Origin: JACVRW01 sp963739095
GTDB lineage: Bacteria; Actinomycetota; Thermoleophilia; Solirubrobacterales; Thermoleophilaceae
Reading direction: 5' to 3'
DNA length: 64,000 bases
NCBI GenBank assembly: GCA_963739095.1
Contig: CAVTZF010000026.1
Span: 1-64,000, forward strand
Below are positions 16,511 through 25,728 of the stretch, piece after piece. Every line of letters starts with the position of its first letter. Position 1 is the stretch's first letter. The position numbers were made by a program, and so were the translations under genes. Under the pieces are notes generated by a model. The model did no database searches. It had not been told where the DNA came from and saw nothing but the letters and a program-made list of their open reading frames with translations.

Positions 16511-17407
16511 TCATCGCGCCGTCGCGGCGAGCTCGGCCGCGGTGAGCAGCTCGACCGCGCCTGCGGCGGTCATCCGCTCCGCCACCTCCGCGCCGAGCGC
16601 CGCCGGGTCGGCCGCCGCTCCCTCCAGGGCGTCGCGGATCCAGTGCGAGCCGTCCGGCAGGCCGACGAAGGCGGTCAGCCGCAGCGCGTCGCCGAGCGGC
16701 TCGGCGTGAGCGCCGACGGGTGTGTGACAGGTGGCGCCGAGCACCGTCACGAGCGCGCGCTCGGCCGTCAGCGCGCTGAGCGCCGCCGGGTCTGTCAGCG
16801 CGGCGGCCGCCGCGGCCACGGCCTCGTCACCGGCGCGCGCCTCGAGCGCCAGGCAGCCCTGACCCGGGGCGGGCACCAGCTCGTCGAGCGGGACGCCCTC
16901 GTTCTCGCGGCCGAGCCGCGCAAGGCCGGCGCGGGCGAGCACGATCGCGTCGAAGGCGCCGTCCGCCAGCCGGCGCAGGCGGGTGTCGACGTTGCCGCGC
17001 AGCTCGTGGATGCGCAGGTCGGGGCGCAGCGCGAGCAGCGCCGAGCGCCGGCGGACGCTCGCCGTGCCCACGATCGCGCCGTCGGCGAGCTCGCCGAGCG
17101 ACCCGGCTCCGCAGAGCGCGTCGCGCGGGTCGGCGCGTTCCGGCACGCCGACGATGTGCAGGCCCTCGGGCAGCTCTCCCGGCACGTCCTTCGCGGAGTG
17201 GACGGCGAGGTCGATCTGTCCGGCGAGGAGCGCCTCCTCGATCTCCTTGACGAAGCGCGCCTTGTCGGAGGTCTGGGGTGCCGGGCCGCGGCGCTCGTCG
17301 CCCGCGGTCCTGATCGGGACCAGCTCGACGTCGCCCCCGAGGCGCTCCGCGACCCAGCGCGCCTGAGCGAGCGCGAGCGCGCTGCGGCGCGTGCCGAGCC
17401 GGATCAA
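16511..17407 (-). CDS. hemC: Hydroxymethylbilane synthase (porphobilinogen deaminase)
   Basis: 298 residues. Polymerises four porphobilinogens. RLGTRRSALALAQARWV opens the protein, HSAKDVP holds the catalytic Asp74, and Cys227 in LGATCHTPVG should carry the dipyrromethane cofactor (usual motif GGC; here GATC). RGNVDTRLRRL is conserved. It overlaps hemA by 4 bp and supplies hydroxymethylbilane to the HemD half of the fused enzyme further along. Confidence 0.93.
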   Translation of the reverse strand: MIRLGTRRSALALAQARWVAERLGGDVELVPIRTAGDERRGPAPQTSDKARFVKEIEEALLAGQIDLAVHSAKDVPGELPEGLHIVGVPERADPRDALCGAGSLGELADGAIVGTASVRRRSALLALRPDLRIHELRGNVDTRLRRLADGAFDAIVLARAGLARLGRENEGVPLDELVPAPGQGCLALEARAGDEAVAAAAAALTDPAALSALTAERALVTVLGATCHTPVGAHAEPLGDALRLTAFVGLPDGSHWIRDALEGAAADPAALGAEVAERMTAAGAVELLTAAELAATAR

Positions 17408-18747
17408 CGCCCGCGCTTGCGGCGGGCGGCCTCGAGCTGCGCGACCTCGGCGGGCGCCTCCTCCCGAGGCGCCAGCGCGGCCTCGAGGCCGAACAGCTCG
17501 TGCAGCGTGTTCACGTAGCGGTAGGAAGCGCCCTCGCCGACCGATCCCTTGAGCCGCAGTGTCGGCTCGTGCAGCAGCCGGTTGACCACGGCGCGCGCCA
17601 TCACGGCAAGCCGCTCGCGGTCGGCCTCGCTGAGCGACTCCCAGGCGGACTCGTTCTCGCGCAGGACCTGCTCGACGATCTCCTCGCCGCGCCGGCGCAG
17701 CGCCGAGATCGTCGGCACCACATCGAGTGCCGACAGCCAGCTCCGGAAACGCTGGACCTCCTCGCGCACGAGCACGCGTGCCTCCTCCGCCTCACCCTCG
17801 CGCACGCTGAGGTTGCGCGCCACGGCCTTCTGGAGGTCGTCCATGTCGTACAGCGCGATGCCCGGGCAGTCGCGCACATCCGGGTCGATGTCGCGCGGCA
17901 CGGCTAGATCGAGCAGCACGAGCGGCCGGCCCATGCGCGACGCCGCGACGAACTCGAGCTCGGTCCGGCCGATGATCTGATGCGGGGCCCCGGTCGAGCT
18001 GACGACGATGTCGGCCGCCTCGAGCTCGCTCGGCATGTCGTCGAACGAGATGGCCCGGCCGCCGAAGCGCTGCGCCAGCGCAAGCGCGCGCTCGTAGCGC
18101 CGGTTCGCAACGAACAGCGCCTCGACGCCGCGCTCCGAGAGCGCCCGCGCCGTCAGCTCCGCGTTCTCGCCCGCGCCGACGACGAGCACGCGCCGGTCCT
18201 GCAGGTCGCCGAGGAACTCGGCCGCGAGCCGAACGGCGACCGACGACATCGAGACGTTCGAGCGCGACACGCCGGTCTCGCTGCGAACGCGCTTGCCGGT
18301 CGCGATCGCGTCGCGGAAGAGCCGGTTCGACACCGGGCCGGTGACGCCCTCGACGAGCGCCAGCTCGTAGGCGCGCTTGATCTGGCCCTGCACCTCGGCC
18401 TCGCCGACGATCATCGAGTCGAGCCCCGCCGTAACCGAGAAGAGGTGCTCGACGGCTTCGTCGCCGCGCAGCGAGTAGATCGCCCCGAGCAGCTCGGTGA
18501 GGCGCAGGCCGGCCTGTCGCGAGAGGATTCCGAGCGCCACGTTCTCGGCCTCCACCGGATCGGCGGCCATCAGGTAGAGCTCCGTGCGGTTGCAGGTCGA
18601 GATGGCGACCGCCTCGTGCACCGAGGGCTCCTCGACGAGCTCGGCCAGCACGCGCGAGGCGCGCCCCTCGGGAAGGGCGAGGCGCTCGCGCAGCGGCAGC
18701 GAGGCGGTCTTGTGGTTGGCGCCGAGCGCCAGCAGCTCGCCCGTCAC
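17404..18747 (-). CDS. hemA: Glutamyl-tRNA reductase
   Basis: 447 residues. First step of C5-pathway tetrapyrrole synthesis: reduces glutamyl-tRNA to glutamate-1-semialdehyde with NADPH. STCNRTELYL contains the catalytic Cys52; VGAGENAELTARAL is the NADPH Rossmann motif; the C-terminal dimerisation domain is present. GTG 18747 overlaps the ccmD stop (GTGA), so heme synthesis is translationally coupled to the heme-handling ccm genes. Confidence 0.94.
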   Translation of the reverse strand: MTGELLALGANHKTASLPLRERLALPEGRASRVLAELVEEPSVHEAVAISTCNRTELYLMAADPVEAENVALGILSRQAGLRLTELLGAIYSLRGDEAVEHLFSVTAGLDSMIVGEAEVQGQIKRAYELALVEGVTGPVSNRLFRDAIATGKRVRSETGVSRSNVSMSSVAVRLAAEFLGDLQDRRVLVVGAGENAELTARALSERGVEALFVANRRYERALALAQRFGGRAISFDDMPSELEAADIVVSSTGAPHQIIGRTELEFVAASRMGRPLVLLDLAVPRDIDPDVRDCPGIALYDMDDLQKAVARNLSVREGEAEEARVLVREEVQRFRSWLSALDVVPTISALRRRGEEIVEQVLRENESAWESLSEADRERLAVMARAVVNRLLHEPTLRLKGSVGEGASYRYVNTLHELFGLEAALAPREEAPAEVAQLEAARRKRGR

Positions 18748-18899
18748 TCGTCCTCCTCGCCGGCCAGCTCGCCGATCTCGCGGTCGATGCGGGCGATCTT
18801 GGCCCCGATGATCGCCACGTAGACGAGGATCAGGGCGACGAACACGACGTACGCGCCGGCCACGTACTTCCCGGCTTCGTCAAGCGGCAACGCGGGCAC
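18744..18899 (-). CDS. ccmD: CcmD-like small membrane protein (heme exporter subunit)
   Basis: 51 residues. It has one membrane helix (AYVVFVALILVYVAIIGAKI) followed by the charged tail ARIDREIGELAGEEDE, the classic CcmD layout. CcmD helps release holo-CcmE from the CcmABC complex. GTG 18899 starts inside the 3' end of ccmC (20-bp overlap) and its stop overlaps hemA. Such short genes are often missed. The sequence family is weakly conserved, so the call rests on size, topology and its place after ccmABC. Confidence 0.7.
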   Translation of the reverse strand: MPALPLDEAGKYVAGAYVVFVALILVYVAIIGAKIARIDREIGELAGEEDE

Positions 18900-19566
18900 G
18901 GTTCCTCAGCTTCTTCAGTTGCATGGATGCGTTCTTGGCGGTCAACTCGAGCTTCCAAAGGGTGACAAACAGCAGCGTCATGCCGAGGAGGGCCACCAGG
19001 AAGGTGAGCCGCATGTCGCCCGGCAGGTCGCCGCCGGTCTGCGAGAGCACGCGTGGGTGCGTGTAGGCCTCGGCCAGCCGCACGGCGATGAAGTTGAGCG
19101 GAACGAAGGCCCCGGCGGCGATCGCGAACACCGACGAGTAGCGCGCCTGGCGGTCCGGATCCTCGATCGAGAAGCGCAGCGGGAAGTACACGCAGTAGAG
19201 GAGCACGACGACGAGGAAGGAGACGAGCACGGGCTCGTCCCAGACCCACCAGTGGCCCCAGGACGCCTTGGCCCAGATCGCCCCGGTGGCGAGCACGCCG
19301 AAGCCGAGGATGATCGAGAGGTGGATCGCGACGTAGGAGCGCATGTCCCACGAGCGGTCGCCGCTGCGCAGGTGCTTGATCGCCATGACGCCGCCGGCGA
19401 CGAAGCCGCCCAGCGCCACGATCGCCATCGGCACGTGCACGTAGAAGATCTTCTGCACGAAGCCCTGGTCGGCGTCTAGCGGCGCGTAGAAGAAGACGAG
19501 CGCGAACGCCGCCGTGAGGGTCACGGCGGTGGCCCAAGCGAGCGGCACGAAGCCCTTCGAATACAT
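18880..19566 (-). CDS. ccmC: Heme exporter permease CcmC
   Basis: 228 residues, six membrane helices. Presents heme to CcmE for cytochrome c maturation. The tryptophan-rich heme-binding motif WGHWWVWDEPVL is clear, with flanking conserved His in FYVHVPMAI and YVAIHLSI. ATG 19566 overlaps the ccmB stop by one base. CcmE and CcmF-H are not in the window and must lie elsewhere. Confidence 0.92.
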   Translation of the reverse strand: MYSKGFVPLAWATAVTLTAAFALVFFYAPLDADQGFVQKIFYVHVPMAIVALGGFVAGGVMAIKHLRSGDRSWDMRSYVAIHLSIILGFGVLATGAIWAKASWGHWWVWDEPVLVSFLVVVLLYCVYFPLRFSIEDPDRQARYSSVFAIAAGAFVPLNFIAVRLAEAYTHPRVLSQTGGDLPGDMRLTFLVALLGMTLLFVTLWKLELTAKNASMQLKKLRNRARVAA

Positions 19567-20240
19567 CAGTCCTCGAGCAGGTAGTCGAAGACGGCCACGG
19601 AGACAAGCACGAACACCACATCGTAAAGACTGAGCAGCCCCAGCCAGCGCGCGAGGTCCTCGGGCCCCGCGTCCGGGCGGAACAGCGGCTCGGTTGCCTG
19701 CGCGCACGAGATCAGCAGCGGGACGAGCAGCGGCAGCAGCAGGATCGGGACGATCAGCTCGCGCGCGCGGGTTTCCGCAGCGAGAGCCGAGACCAGCGCG
19801 CCCACCGCCGCGATGCCCAGGTTGCCGAGCAGCAGGATCACGAGCAGCTCCGGAAACGCGGCGAGGAGGTCGGGGCCCAGCAGCAGCAACGCGAAGGCCG
19901 GCACGGCCACCAGCTCGACCGCGCACAGGAACAGGAACAGCACAGCCGCCTTGGCGACGAACAGCGCGGTGCGGTCCACCGGCGCCAGCAGCAGGCCCTC
20001 GACGCCGCCCTGTTCGCGCTCAGCCGCAAACAGGCGCGAGACGCCGATGACCGCGGCAAGCAGGATCGTCACCCACAGGACGCCCGAGGCGAGCTCTCCG
20101 TCAAGCGAGTCGCGGTCGAGCCCGAAGTGGAAGAGCACATAGACGGTGACGGTGAAGAGCGTCATCGCCGGCACCGACTCCTTCGTGCGCCACTCGATGC
20201 GCAGGTCCTTGAGCGCGATCGCGCGCGCCGCTGCGATCAC
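19566..20240 (-). CDS. ccmB: Heme exporter permease CcmB
   Basis: 224 residues, six predicted membrane segments. Permease partner of CcmA in the heme-chaperone release complex. The N-terminus LKDLRIEWRTKESVPAMTLF and the loop FAAEREQGGVEGLLLAPVDR are typical of the family. The start is GTG 20240, overlapping the ccmA stop. It lies between ccmA and ccmC in the standard order. Confidence 0.9.
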   Translation of the reverse strand: MIAAARAIALKDLRIEWRTKESVPAMTLFTVTVYVLFHFGLDRDSLDGELASGVLWVTILLAAVIGVSRLFAAEREQGGVEGLLLAPVDRTALFVAKAAVLFLFLCAVELVAVPAFALLLLGPDLLAAFPELLVILLLGNLGIAAVGALVSALAAETRARELIVPILLLPLLVPLLISCAQATEPLFRPDAGPEDLARWLGLLSLYDVVFVLVSVAVFDYLLED

Positions 20241-20887
20241 CGGTAGAGCTCCCGGTCGGCCGGCGCGGGCCGGCCCGCTCGCAGCCCGAGCGCGAGGTCC
20301 GACTCGGCGAGCGCGCCCTCGACGTCGTGGCTGACGAGCACGCGCGTGCGACCCGAGGCACGCCCGATCAGCGGCTCGAGCAGCTCAGCCGCGGCCGGGT
20401 CGAGGCCGGCGCGTGGCTCGTCGAGCAGCAGCAGCTCCGGATCGTGCAGGACCGCCCGCGCGACGGCGAGCCGCTGCACCATGCCGCGGGAGAGATCGCG
20501 CACGGGCTCGTCGGCGCGCCTCTCCATCCCGACGGCCGCGATCACCTCCTCGACGCGCTCGGCGACGGTGCGATGAAGGGCGGCGTGGTAGGTGAGGTTC
20601 TCGCGCCCGCTCAGCTCGCGGTAGAGGAGCGGCTCGTGGCCGAGGTAACCGACCTTGCCCGGCACCTTCCAGCGCTCGCGGGGCAGCTCGGCGCCGAGGA
20701 CGCGGGCGCTGCCGCCGTGCGGGCGCAGGAGGCCCGCGAGCACGCGCAGCAGCGTCGTCTTGCCGGCGCCGTTCGCGCCCAGCACCGCGAGCGTGGCGCC
20801 GCGAGGGACGCTGACAGTGACGCCGGAGAGGGCGAGGCGCTCGCCATATCGGCGCTCGAGACCGTCGAGCTCGATCGCCGGTTCCAT
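20237..20887 (-). CDS. ccmA: Heme exporter ATP-binding protein CcmA
   Basis: 216 residues. ABC ATPase: Walker A GANGAGKTTL, signature LSRGMVQRL (LSRGQ-like as in CcmA), Walker B LLLLDEPRAGLD, switch VSHD. It drives the CcmABCD complex. ATG 20887 is only 24 bp from the divergent start of the VOC gene, so at least one of the two transcripts is probably leaderless. It is the first gene of the run ccmA-B-C-D-hemA-hemC. Confidence 0.92.
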   Translation of the reverse strand: MEPAIELDGLERRYGERLALSGVTVSVPRGATLAVLGANGAGKTTLLRVLAGLLRPHGGSARVLGAELPRERWKVPGKVGYLGHEPLLYRELSGRENLTYHAALHRTVAERVEEVIAAVGMERRADEPVRDLSRGMVQRLAVARAVLHDPELLLLDEPRAGLDPAAAELLEPLIGRASGRTRVLVSHDVEGALAESDLALGLRAGRPAPADRELYR

Positions 20888-20911
20888 GGCGGCGAAGCCT
20901 ATGCTGCGCTC

Positions 20912-21346
20912 GTGCCCCGGCTGGTGGGGATCAACCACATCGTGCTCGAGGTGACGGACCTCGGAGAGGCGCTCGACTTCTACGGGAGCGTGTTCGACTT
21001 CGAGCTGCGCGGCCGCGTCCACGGCATGGCGTTCATCGACATGGGCGACCAGTTCCTCGTGCTGGCCGAGAGCAGCGAGCAGGCGGCCCCCGACCGCGAG
21101 CGCCACTTCGGGCTCGTCGTCGACGACCGCGAGGCCGTGCGCCGGCGACTGGAGGAGGTGGGCGCCGACATCCTTCGCGGGCGCGGTCTCGACTTCCGCG
21201 ACCCCTGGGGTAACCGCGTCCAGGTGGTCGAGTACGGGCAGATCCAGTTCTCGAAGACCGAGAGCGTGCTGCGCGGGATGGAGCTCGAGGGCCTCGAGAA
21301 GTCCGAGCGCGCGCTCGCCGAGCTGCGCAAGAAGGGACTCATCTAG
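20912..21346 (+). CDS. VOC-family (glyoxalase/bleomycin-resistance-like) protein
   Basis: 144 residues. Two vicinal-oxygen-chelate half-domains: INHIVLEVTDLGEALDFYG at the start and RHFGLVVDDREAVRRRLEEV, then FRDPWGNRVQVVEYGQIQF. The HxxxE-type metal ligands are present. The C-terminal tail GMELEGLEKSERALAELRKK is a charged helix found in many actinobacterial VOC proteins. GTG 20912 gives the expected N-terminus. The substrate is unknown; it stands alone on its strand. Confidence 0.8.
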   Translation: MPRLVGINHIVLEVTDLGEALDFYGSVFDFELRGRVHGMAFIDMGDQFLVLAESSEQAAPDRERHFGLVVDDREAVRRRLEEVGADILRGRGLDFRDPWGNRVQVVEYGQIQFSKTESVLRGMELEGLEKSERALAELRKKGLI

Positions 21347-21405
21347 GTTAGGCCGTGGGGGAGGCGCCCGACCCGGCGGTGGGCTCCTCCGCCGTGAGCT
21401 GAGCG

Positions 21406-21843
21406 CTACTCGACGGGCTGGCCGTTGGCCGTCAGCACGACGTCGATGTTCCCGCGCGTCGCGTTCGAGTACGGGCAGACCTTGTGGGCAGCGGCGACGA
21501 TCCGCTTCGCCTGCTCGGGATCGTCGACCTGCGGCAGGCTCACGTGCAGCTCCGCCGCGAGCTTGAAGGCGCGGTCCTCGGCGGGGAAGAGGCTGACCTT
21601 GCTGTCGATCGAGACGTCGCCCACCTCGGCCTTCTCGCGCCTGCCGATCACGCCGATGGCGCTCTCGAAGCAGGAGGCGAAGCCAACGGCGAAGAGTTGC
21701 TCGGGGTTGGTGCCGCCGCCCTCGCCGCCCATCTCCTTCGGGAGCCTGAGGTCGACCTCGAGCACGCCGTCGCTCGTCCGTCCGTGGCCGTCGGCGCGTC
21801 CGCCCGTGACCGTTGCCTCCGCGGTGTACAGCATCCGAGCCAT
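21406..21843 (-). CDS. ohr: Organic hydroperoxide resistance protein Ohr (OsmC family)
   Basis: 145 residues. Thiol peroxidase that reduces organic hydroperoxides. Both catalytic cysteines are present: GFASCFESAI and KVCPYSNATRGNI, together with NPEQLFAVG. The N-terminus TAEATVTGGRADGHGRTSDG matches Ohr rather than OsmC. ATG 21843. It is a single gene; no OhrR-type MarR regulator is adjacent. Confidence 0.92.
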   Translation of the reverse strand: MARMLYTAEATVTGGRADGHGRTSDGVLEVDLRLPKEMGGEGGGTNPEQLFAVGFASCFESAIGVIGRREKAEVGDVSIDSKVSLFPAEDRAFKLAAELHVSLPQVDDPEQAKRIVAAAHKVCPYSNATRGNIDVVLTANGQPVE

Positions 21844-21875
21844 TCAGCCTCCCCGCTGTCGTTGACCGGCCGAGG

Positions 21876-22614
21876 CTACCGCGCCGTACGCCGCCGCAGC
21901 AGCACTCCGGAGGCCGCGGCCGAGAGCGCGAGGATCGCCGCGCACCACGCAAGCGCCCACCAGGCGTCGTCGCCCACCGAACCGCCCAACAGCAGCGCGC
22001 GGACGGTCTCCGTGACGGGCGTGACCGGCTGGTGCTCCGCGAAGCCCTGGATCCAGGACGGCATCGTGTCGACGGGGACGAAGGCACTGCTGGCGTAGGG
22101 GAGGAAGGCGACGAAGAACGTGAAGCCGCTGGCCGCCTCGGGGGAACGGGCGAGCAGGCCGATCGCCGCGGCGAGCCACGACATCGCCAGGGCGTACGCG
22201 AGCAGCACACCGGCCACCGCCAGCCAGTCGAGCAGGCCCGCGCTGGGGCGGAAGCCGATCAGGATCGCGACCGCGAACACGAGGGCGGTCGAGGCGGCGT
22301 TGCGAACGACGCTCGCCGCCACGTGACCTCCGAGGATTGCGGGACCGCCGACGTCCAGCGCCCGCAGGCGGTCGACGATGGGGCCGGTCATGTCGTGGGA
22401 GACGCTGACCGCGGTGGTGGCCGCCCCGAAGCCGACGCAGAGGAGCACCACGCCCGGCACCACGTAGGTCACGTACTCGGTGCCGGTTTCGATCGCGCCG
22501 CCGAACAGATAGACGAACAGCAGCATCAGCATCACCGGCAGCAGCAGCGCGGTGATCAGGGCGTCGGGCTGGCGCAGCGACAGGCGGATGTCGCGCGCGG
22601 CCAGGGTGATCGCG

Positions 22615-22622
<8 letters not shown>
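21876..22622 (-). CDS. ABC-2 type permease (DrrB-like drug exporter)
   Basis: 248 residues, about six membrane helices, ABC2_membrane family. DIRLSLRQPDALITALLLPV at the N-terminus and PVDTMPSWIQGFAEHQPVTP before the last helices are typical of DrrB/daunorubicin-type exporters. It overlaps the ATPase gene by 8 bp. With the ATPase it should export a lipophilic compound; the divergent TetR gene probably senses it. Confidence 0.87.
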
Positions 22623-23574
<952 letters not shown>

Positions 23575-23605
23575 GTAGACTATACGCAGTAAGCAGCGAG
23601 GTCAA

Positions 23606-24361
23606 GTGGGAACGAGAATGGATGCGATGAGCGAGGAGACGGGCCTGCCGGCGAGCATCGAGACAGCCTGGGGCGTTCGCGAGCGTCCGACGAAGGGACC
23701 CAAGCCGGGGCTCACCCTTGGCCGCATCGTCGCGGCGGCCGTGAAGGTGGCCGCCGCCGAGGGGCTCGCGGCGGTGTCGATGGGTCGGGTGGCGGGCGAG
23801 CTGGGGGCGGCCCCGATGTCGCTCTACCGCTACGTCGCCTCGAAGGACGAGCTGCTCGCACTGATGGTCGACGCGGCGGTCGGCCCGCCGCCGGCGTCGC
23901 AGCCGGGCGAGGCCTGGCGCGCCGGCCTGTCGCGCTGGTCCTGGTCCTACTACGAGGCGCTCGGACGGCATCCGTGGGTCGTGCGCGTGCCGATCAGCGG
24001 CCCGCCGACGACGCCCAACGGCGTCGCCTGGATGGAGGCCGGGCTCGCCTCGCTTGCCGATACCGCCCTCGACGAGGGCGAGAAGCTGTCGGTGATCCTG
24101 CTGCTGAGCGGCCACGTGCGCAACGAGGTCACGCTGATGGCGGATATCGGTGCGGCGGCGGCGGCCTCGGGCGAGCACAACGTGTCGGGCGCGTGGAGCC
24201 GCATGATCACGCGCGTGACCGACGCCGAGCGCTTCCCGGCGCTCCACCGCGCGCTCGCCTCGGGCGTGCTCGACGAGGACGACGACCCGGACGAGGACTT
24301 CGGCTGGCGGCTCGAGCGGGTGCTCGACGGCGTCGAGGTGCTGGTGAGCGAGCGCAGCTAG
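23606..24361 (+). CDS. TetR/AcrR-family transcriptional regulator
   Basis: 251 residues from GTG 23606 (ATG 23618 and 23627 also possible). The N-terminal HTH reads LGRIVAAAVKVAAAEGLAAV and VAGELGAAPMSLYRYVASKD. The C-terminal ligand domain resembles TetR_C of the tetracycline-repressor-like group (WRAGLSRWSWSYYEALGRHP). Divergent from a DrrAB-type exporter with a shared palindromic operator, so it is probably a drug- or metabolite-responsive repressor of the pump. Its stop shares a CTAG with the convergent mogA gene. Confidence 0.9.
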   Translation: MGTRMDAMSEETGLPASIETAWGVRERPTKGPKPGLTLGRIVAAAVKVAAAEGLAAVSMGRVAGELGAAPMSLYRYVASKDELLALMVDAAVGPPPASQPGEAWRAGLSRWSWSYYEALGRHPWVVRVPISGPPTTPNGVAWMEAGLASLADTALDEGEKLSVILLLSGHVRNEVTLMADIGAAAAASGEHNVSGAWSRMITRVTDAERFPALHRALASGVLDEDDDPDEDFGWRLERVLDGVEVLVSERS

Positions 24362-24828
24362 ACGGCGCTGCGCTCGAGCGTCGCCGCGGCGTGCTCCAGC
24401 GTGGGCGCCACCACCGGCCAGGACTGCTCGATCGCCTTCGGGTTGCCGGGGAAGTTCACGATCAGCGTGCGCCCGCGGATGCCCGACACGCCGCGCGTGA
24501 GGATGCCGAGCGGGGTGTGCCGGCGTGAGTCGGCGCGGATCGACTCGGCGTAGCCGGGCGCCTCGCGCTCGATCACGTCGCGGGTCGCCTCCGGCGTCAC
24601 GTCGTCGACCGTCATGCCCGTCCCGCCGGTGGTGAAGATGAAGCGGGCGCCGTCGTGGTCGGCGAGCCGCGTCAGGACGGTCACGATCGCCTCGCGGTCG
24701 TCGGTAACGGTCTCGGCGGTGACGTCGAGGCCAGCCTCCTCGCAGAGCCGCACGAGCGCGGGCCCGGAGGCGTCCTCGCCCTCGCCCGCCGCGATCGACG
24801 TGGACACCGTGACTACCGCGGCCCTCAC
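24358..24828 (-). CDS. mogA: Molybdenum cofactor protein MogA/MoaB
   Basis: 156 residues. Adenylates molybdopterin before Mo insertion. TTGGTGMTVDDVTPEATRDV is the family signature, followed by GIRGRTLIVNFPGNPKAIEQ. GTG 24828 overlaps the preceding gene by 4 bp. Operon moaC, SnoaL-like gene, mogA. Other moa/moe genes are not in the window. Confidence 0.9.
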   Translation of the reverse strand: MRAAVVTVSTSIAAGEGEDASGPALVRLCEEAGLDVTAETVTDDREAIVTVLTRLADHDGARFIFTTGGTGMTVDDVTPEATRDVIEREAPGYAESIRADSRRHTPLGILTRGVSGIRGRTLIVNFPGNPKAIEQSWPVVAPTLEHAAATLERSAV

Positions 24829-25229
24829 GCCTCCGTGGCCGCCTCCCGCGCCTCCTCGACGGTCAGGAACTCGTCGAGCCCGGCGATGCGCCCATCGACC
24901 GTGCGCCAGAAGTGCACCTCGTCGCGCGCCACCTCCGCGCCGCTGACGGCGCCGCGCACGCGGTGGTGCACCAGGAAGATCGCGCCGGCGTCGCCGCAGT
25001 CGATCACCTCGCGGATCGTGGTGTGCGTCTGGTCGAAGGTGTTGAACAGCTCGCGCACGTAGCCGATCGTGCTCTCGCGGCCGACGCGCAGCTGCGACTC
25101 GGGCATGTCGGCGCCGTTGTGCCACTCGTAGTCGGGGTAGAGCTCGGCGAGCTCCTCGAGGGCTGCGACGTCCCGGCGGTTCATCGCCTCGTAGACCTTG
25201 TGGATCACGGCGAGGTTCTCGGGGCTCAT
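24825..25229 (-). CDS. SnoaL-like / NTF2-fold protein
   Basis: 134 residues. A single cone-shaped alpha+beta domain: VIHKVYEAMNRRDVAALEEL, YPDYEWHNGADMPESQLRVG and EVHFWRTVDGRIAGLDEF. Such proteins are small hydrolases, isomerases or ligand-binders; the active site cannot be assigned. It overlaps moaC and mogA by 4 bp on either side, an unusual place between two molybdopterin genes. ATG 25229. Confidence 0.82.
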   Translation of the reverse strand: MSPENLAVIHKVYEAMNRRDVAALEELAELYPDYEWHNGADMPESQLRVGRESTIGYVRELFNTFDQTHTTIREVIDCGDAGAIFLVHHRVRGAVSGAEVARDEVHFWRTVDGRIAGLDEFLTVEEAREAATEA

Positions 25230-25705
25230 CCGCCGCGCCTCCAGTCATGGCGGCCGCCCGACTTCTCGAGCAGCACGACCTCGGCGATCTCGACGCCGCG
25301 CTCGAGCCCCTTGACCATGTCGTAGACCGTCAGCGCCGCGACCGACGCCGCCGTCATCGCCTCCATCTCGACGCCCGTCTGCGCGCTCGTGCGCGCCTCG
25401 GCCTCGATCTCGACCAGTCCGTCTCGCACGTCGATGCGCACGTCGGCGAACGAGAGCGGCAGCGGGTGGCAAAGCGGGATCAGCGCTGAGGTCTGCTTGG
25501 CGGCCTGGATGCCGGCGATGCGGGCGGTCGAGATGACATCGCCCTTGGGCGCGTCGCCGCGCGCGACCGCCGCAGCAGTGTCGGCGGACATGCGCACGAC
25601 CGCGCGCGCCACCGCGCGCCGGTCAGTCACGTCCTTGGCGCCCACGTCGACCATCCGGGCGCGCCCGGACTCGTCGAGGTGCGAGAGCTCTCCCTCGGCG
25701 GCCAC
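25226..25705 (-). CDS. moaC: Cyclic pyranopterin monophosphate synthase MoaC
   Basis: 159 residues. Converts the MoaA product to cPMP, the second step of molybdopterin synthesis. The N-terminal MVDVGAKDVTDRRAVARA, the ALIPLCHPLPL loop and GVEMEAMTAASVAALTVYDM with the catalytic Lys in MVKGLE are all present. GTG 25705. First gene of a three-gene operon. Confidence 0.94.
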   Translation of the reverse strand: MAAEGELSHLDESGRARMVDVGAKDVTDRRAVARAVVRMSADTAAAVARGDAPKGDVISTARIAGIQAAKQTSALIPLCHPLPLSFADVRIDVRDGLVEIEAEARTSAQTGVEMEAMTAASVAALTVYDMVKGLERGVEIAEVVLLEKSGGRHDWRRGG

Positions 25706-25728
25706 GCGCCCAGCGTACCTCCGCCCGG

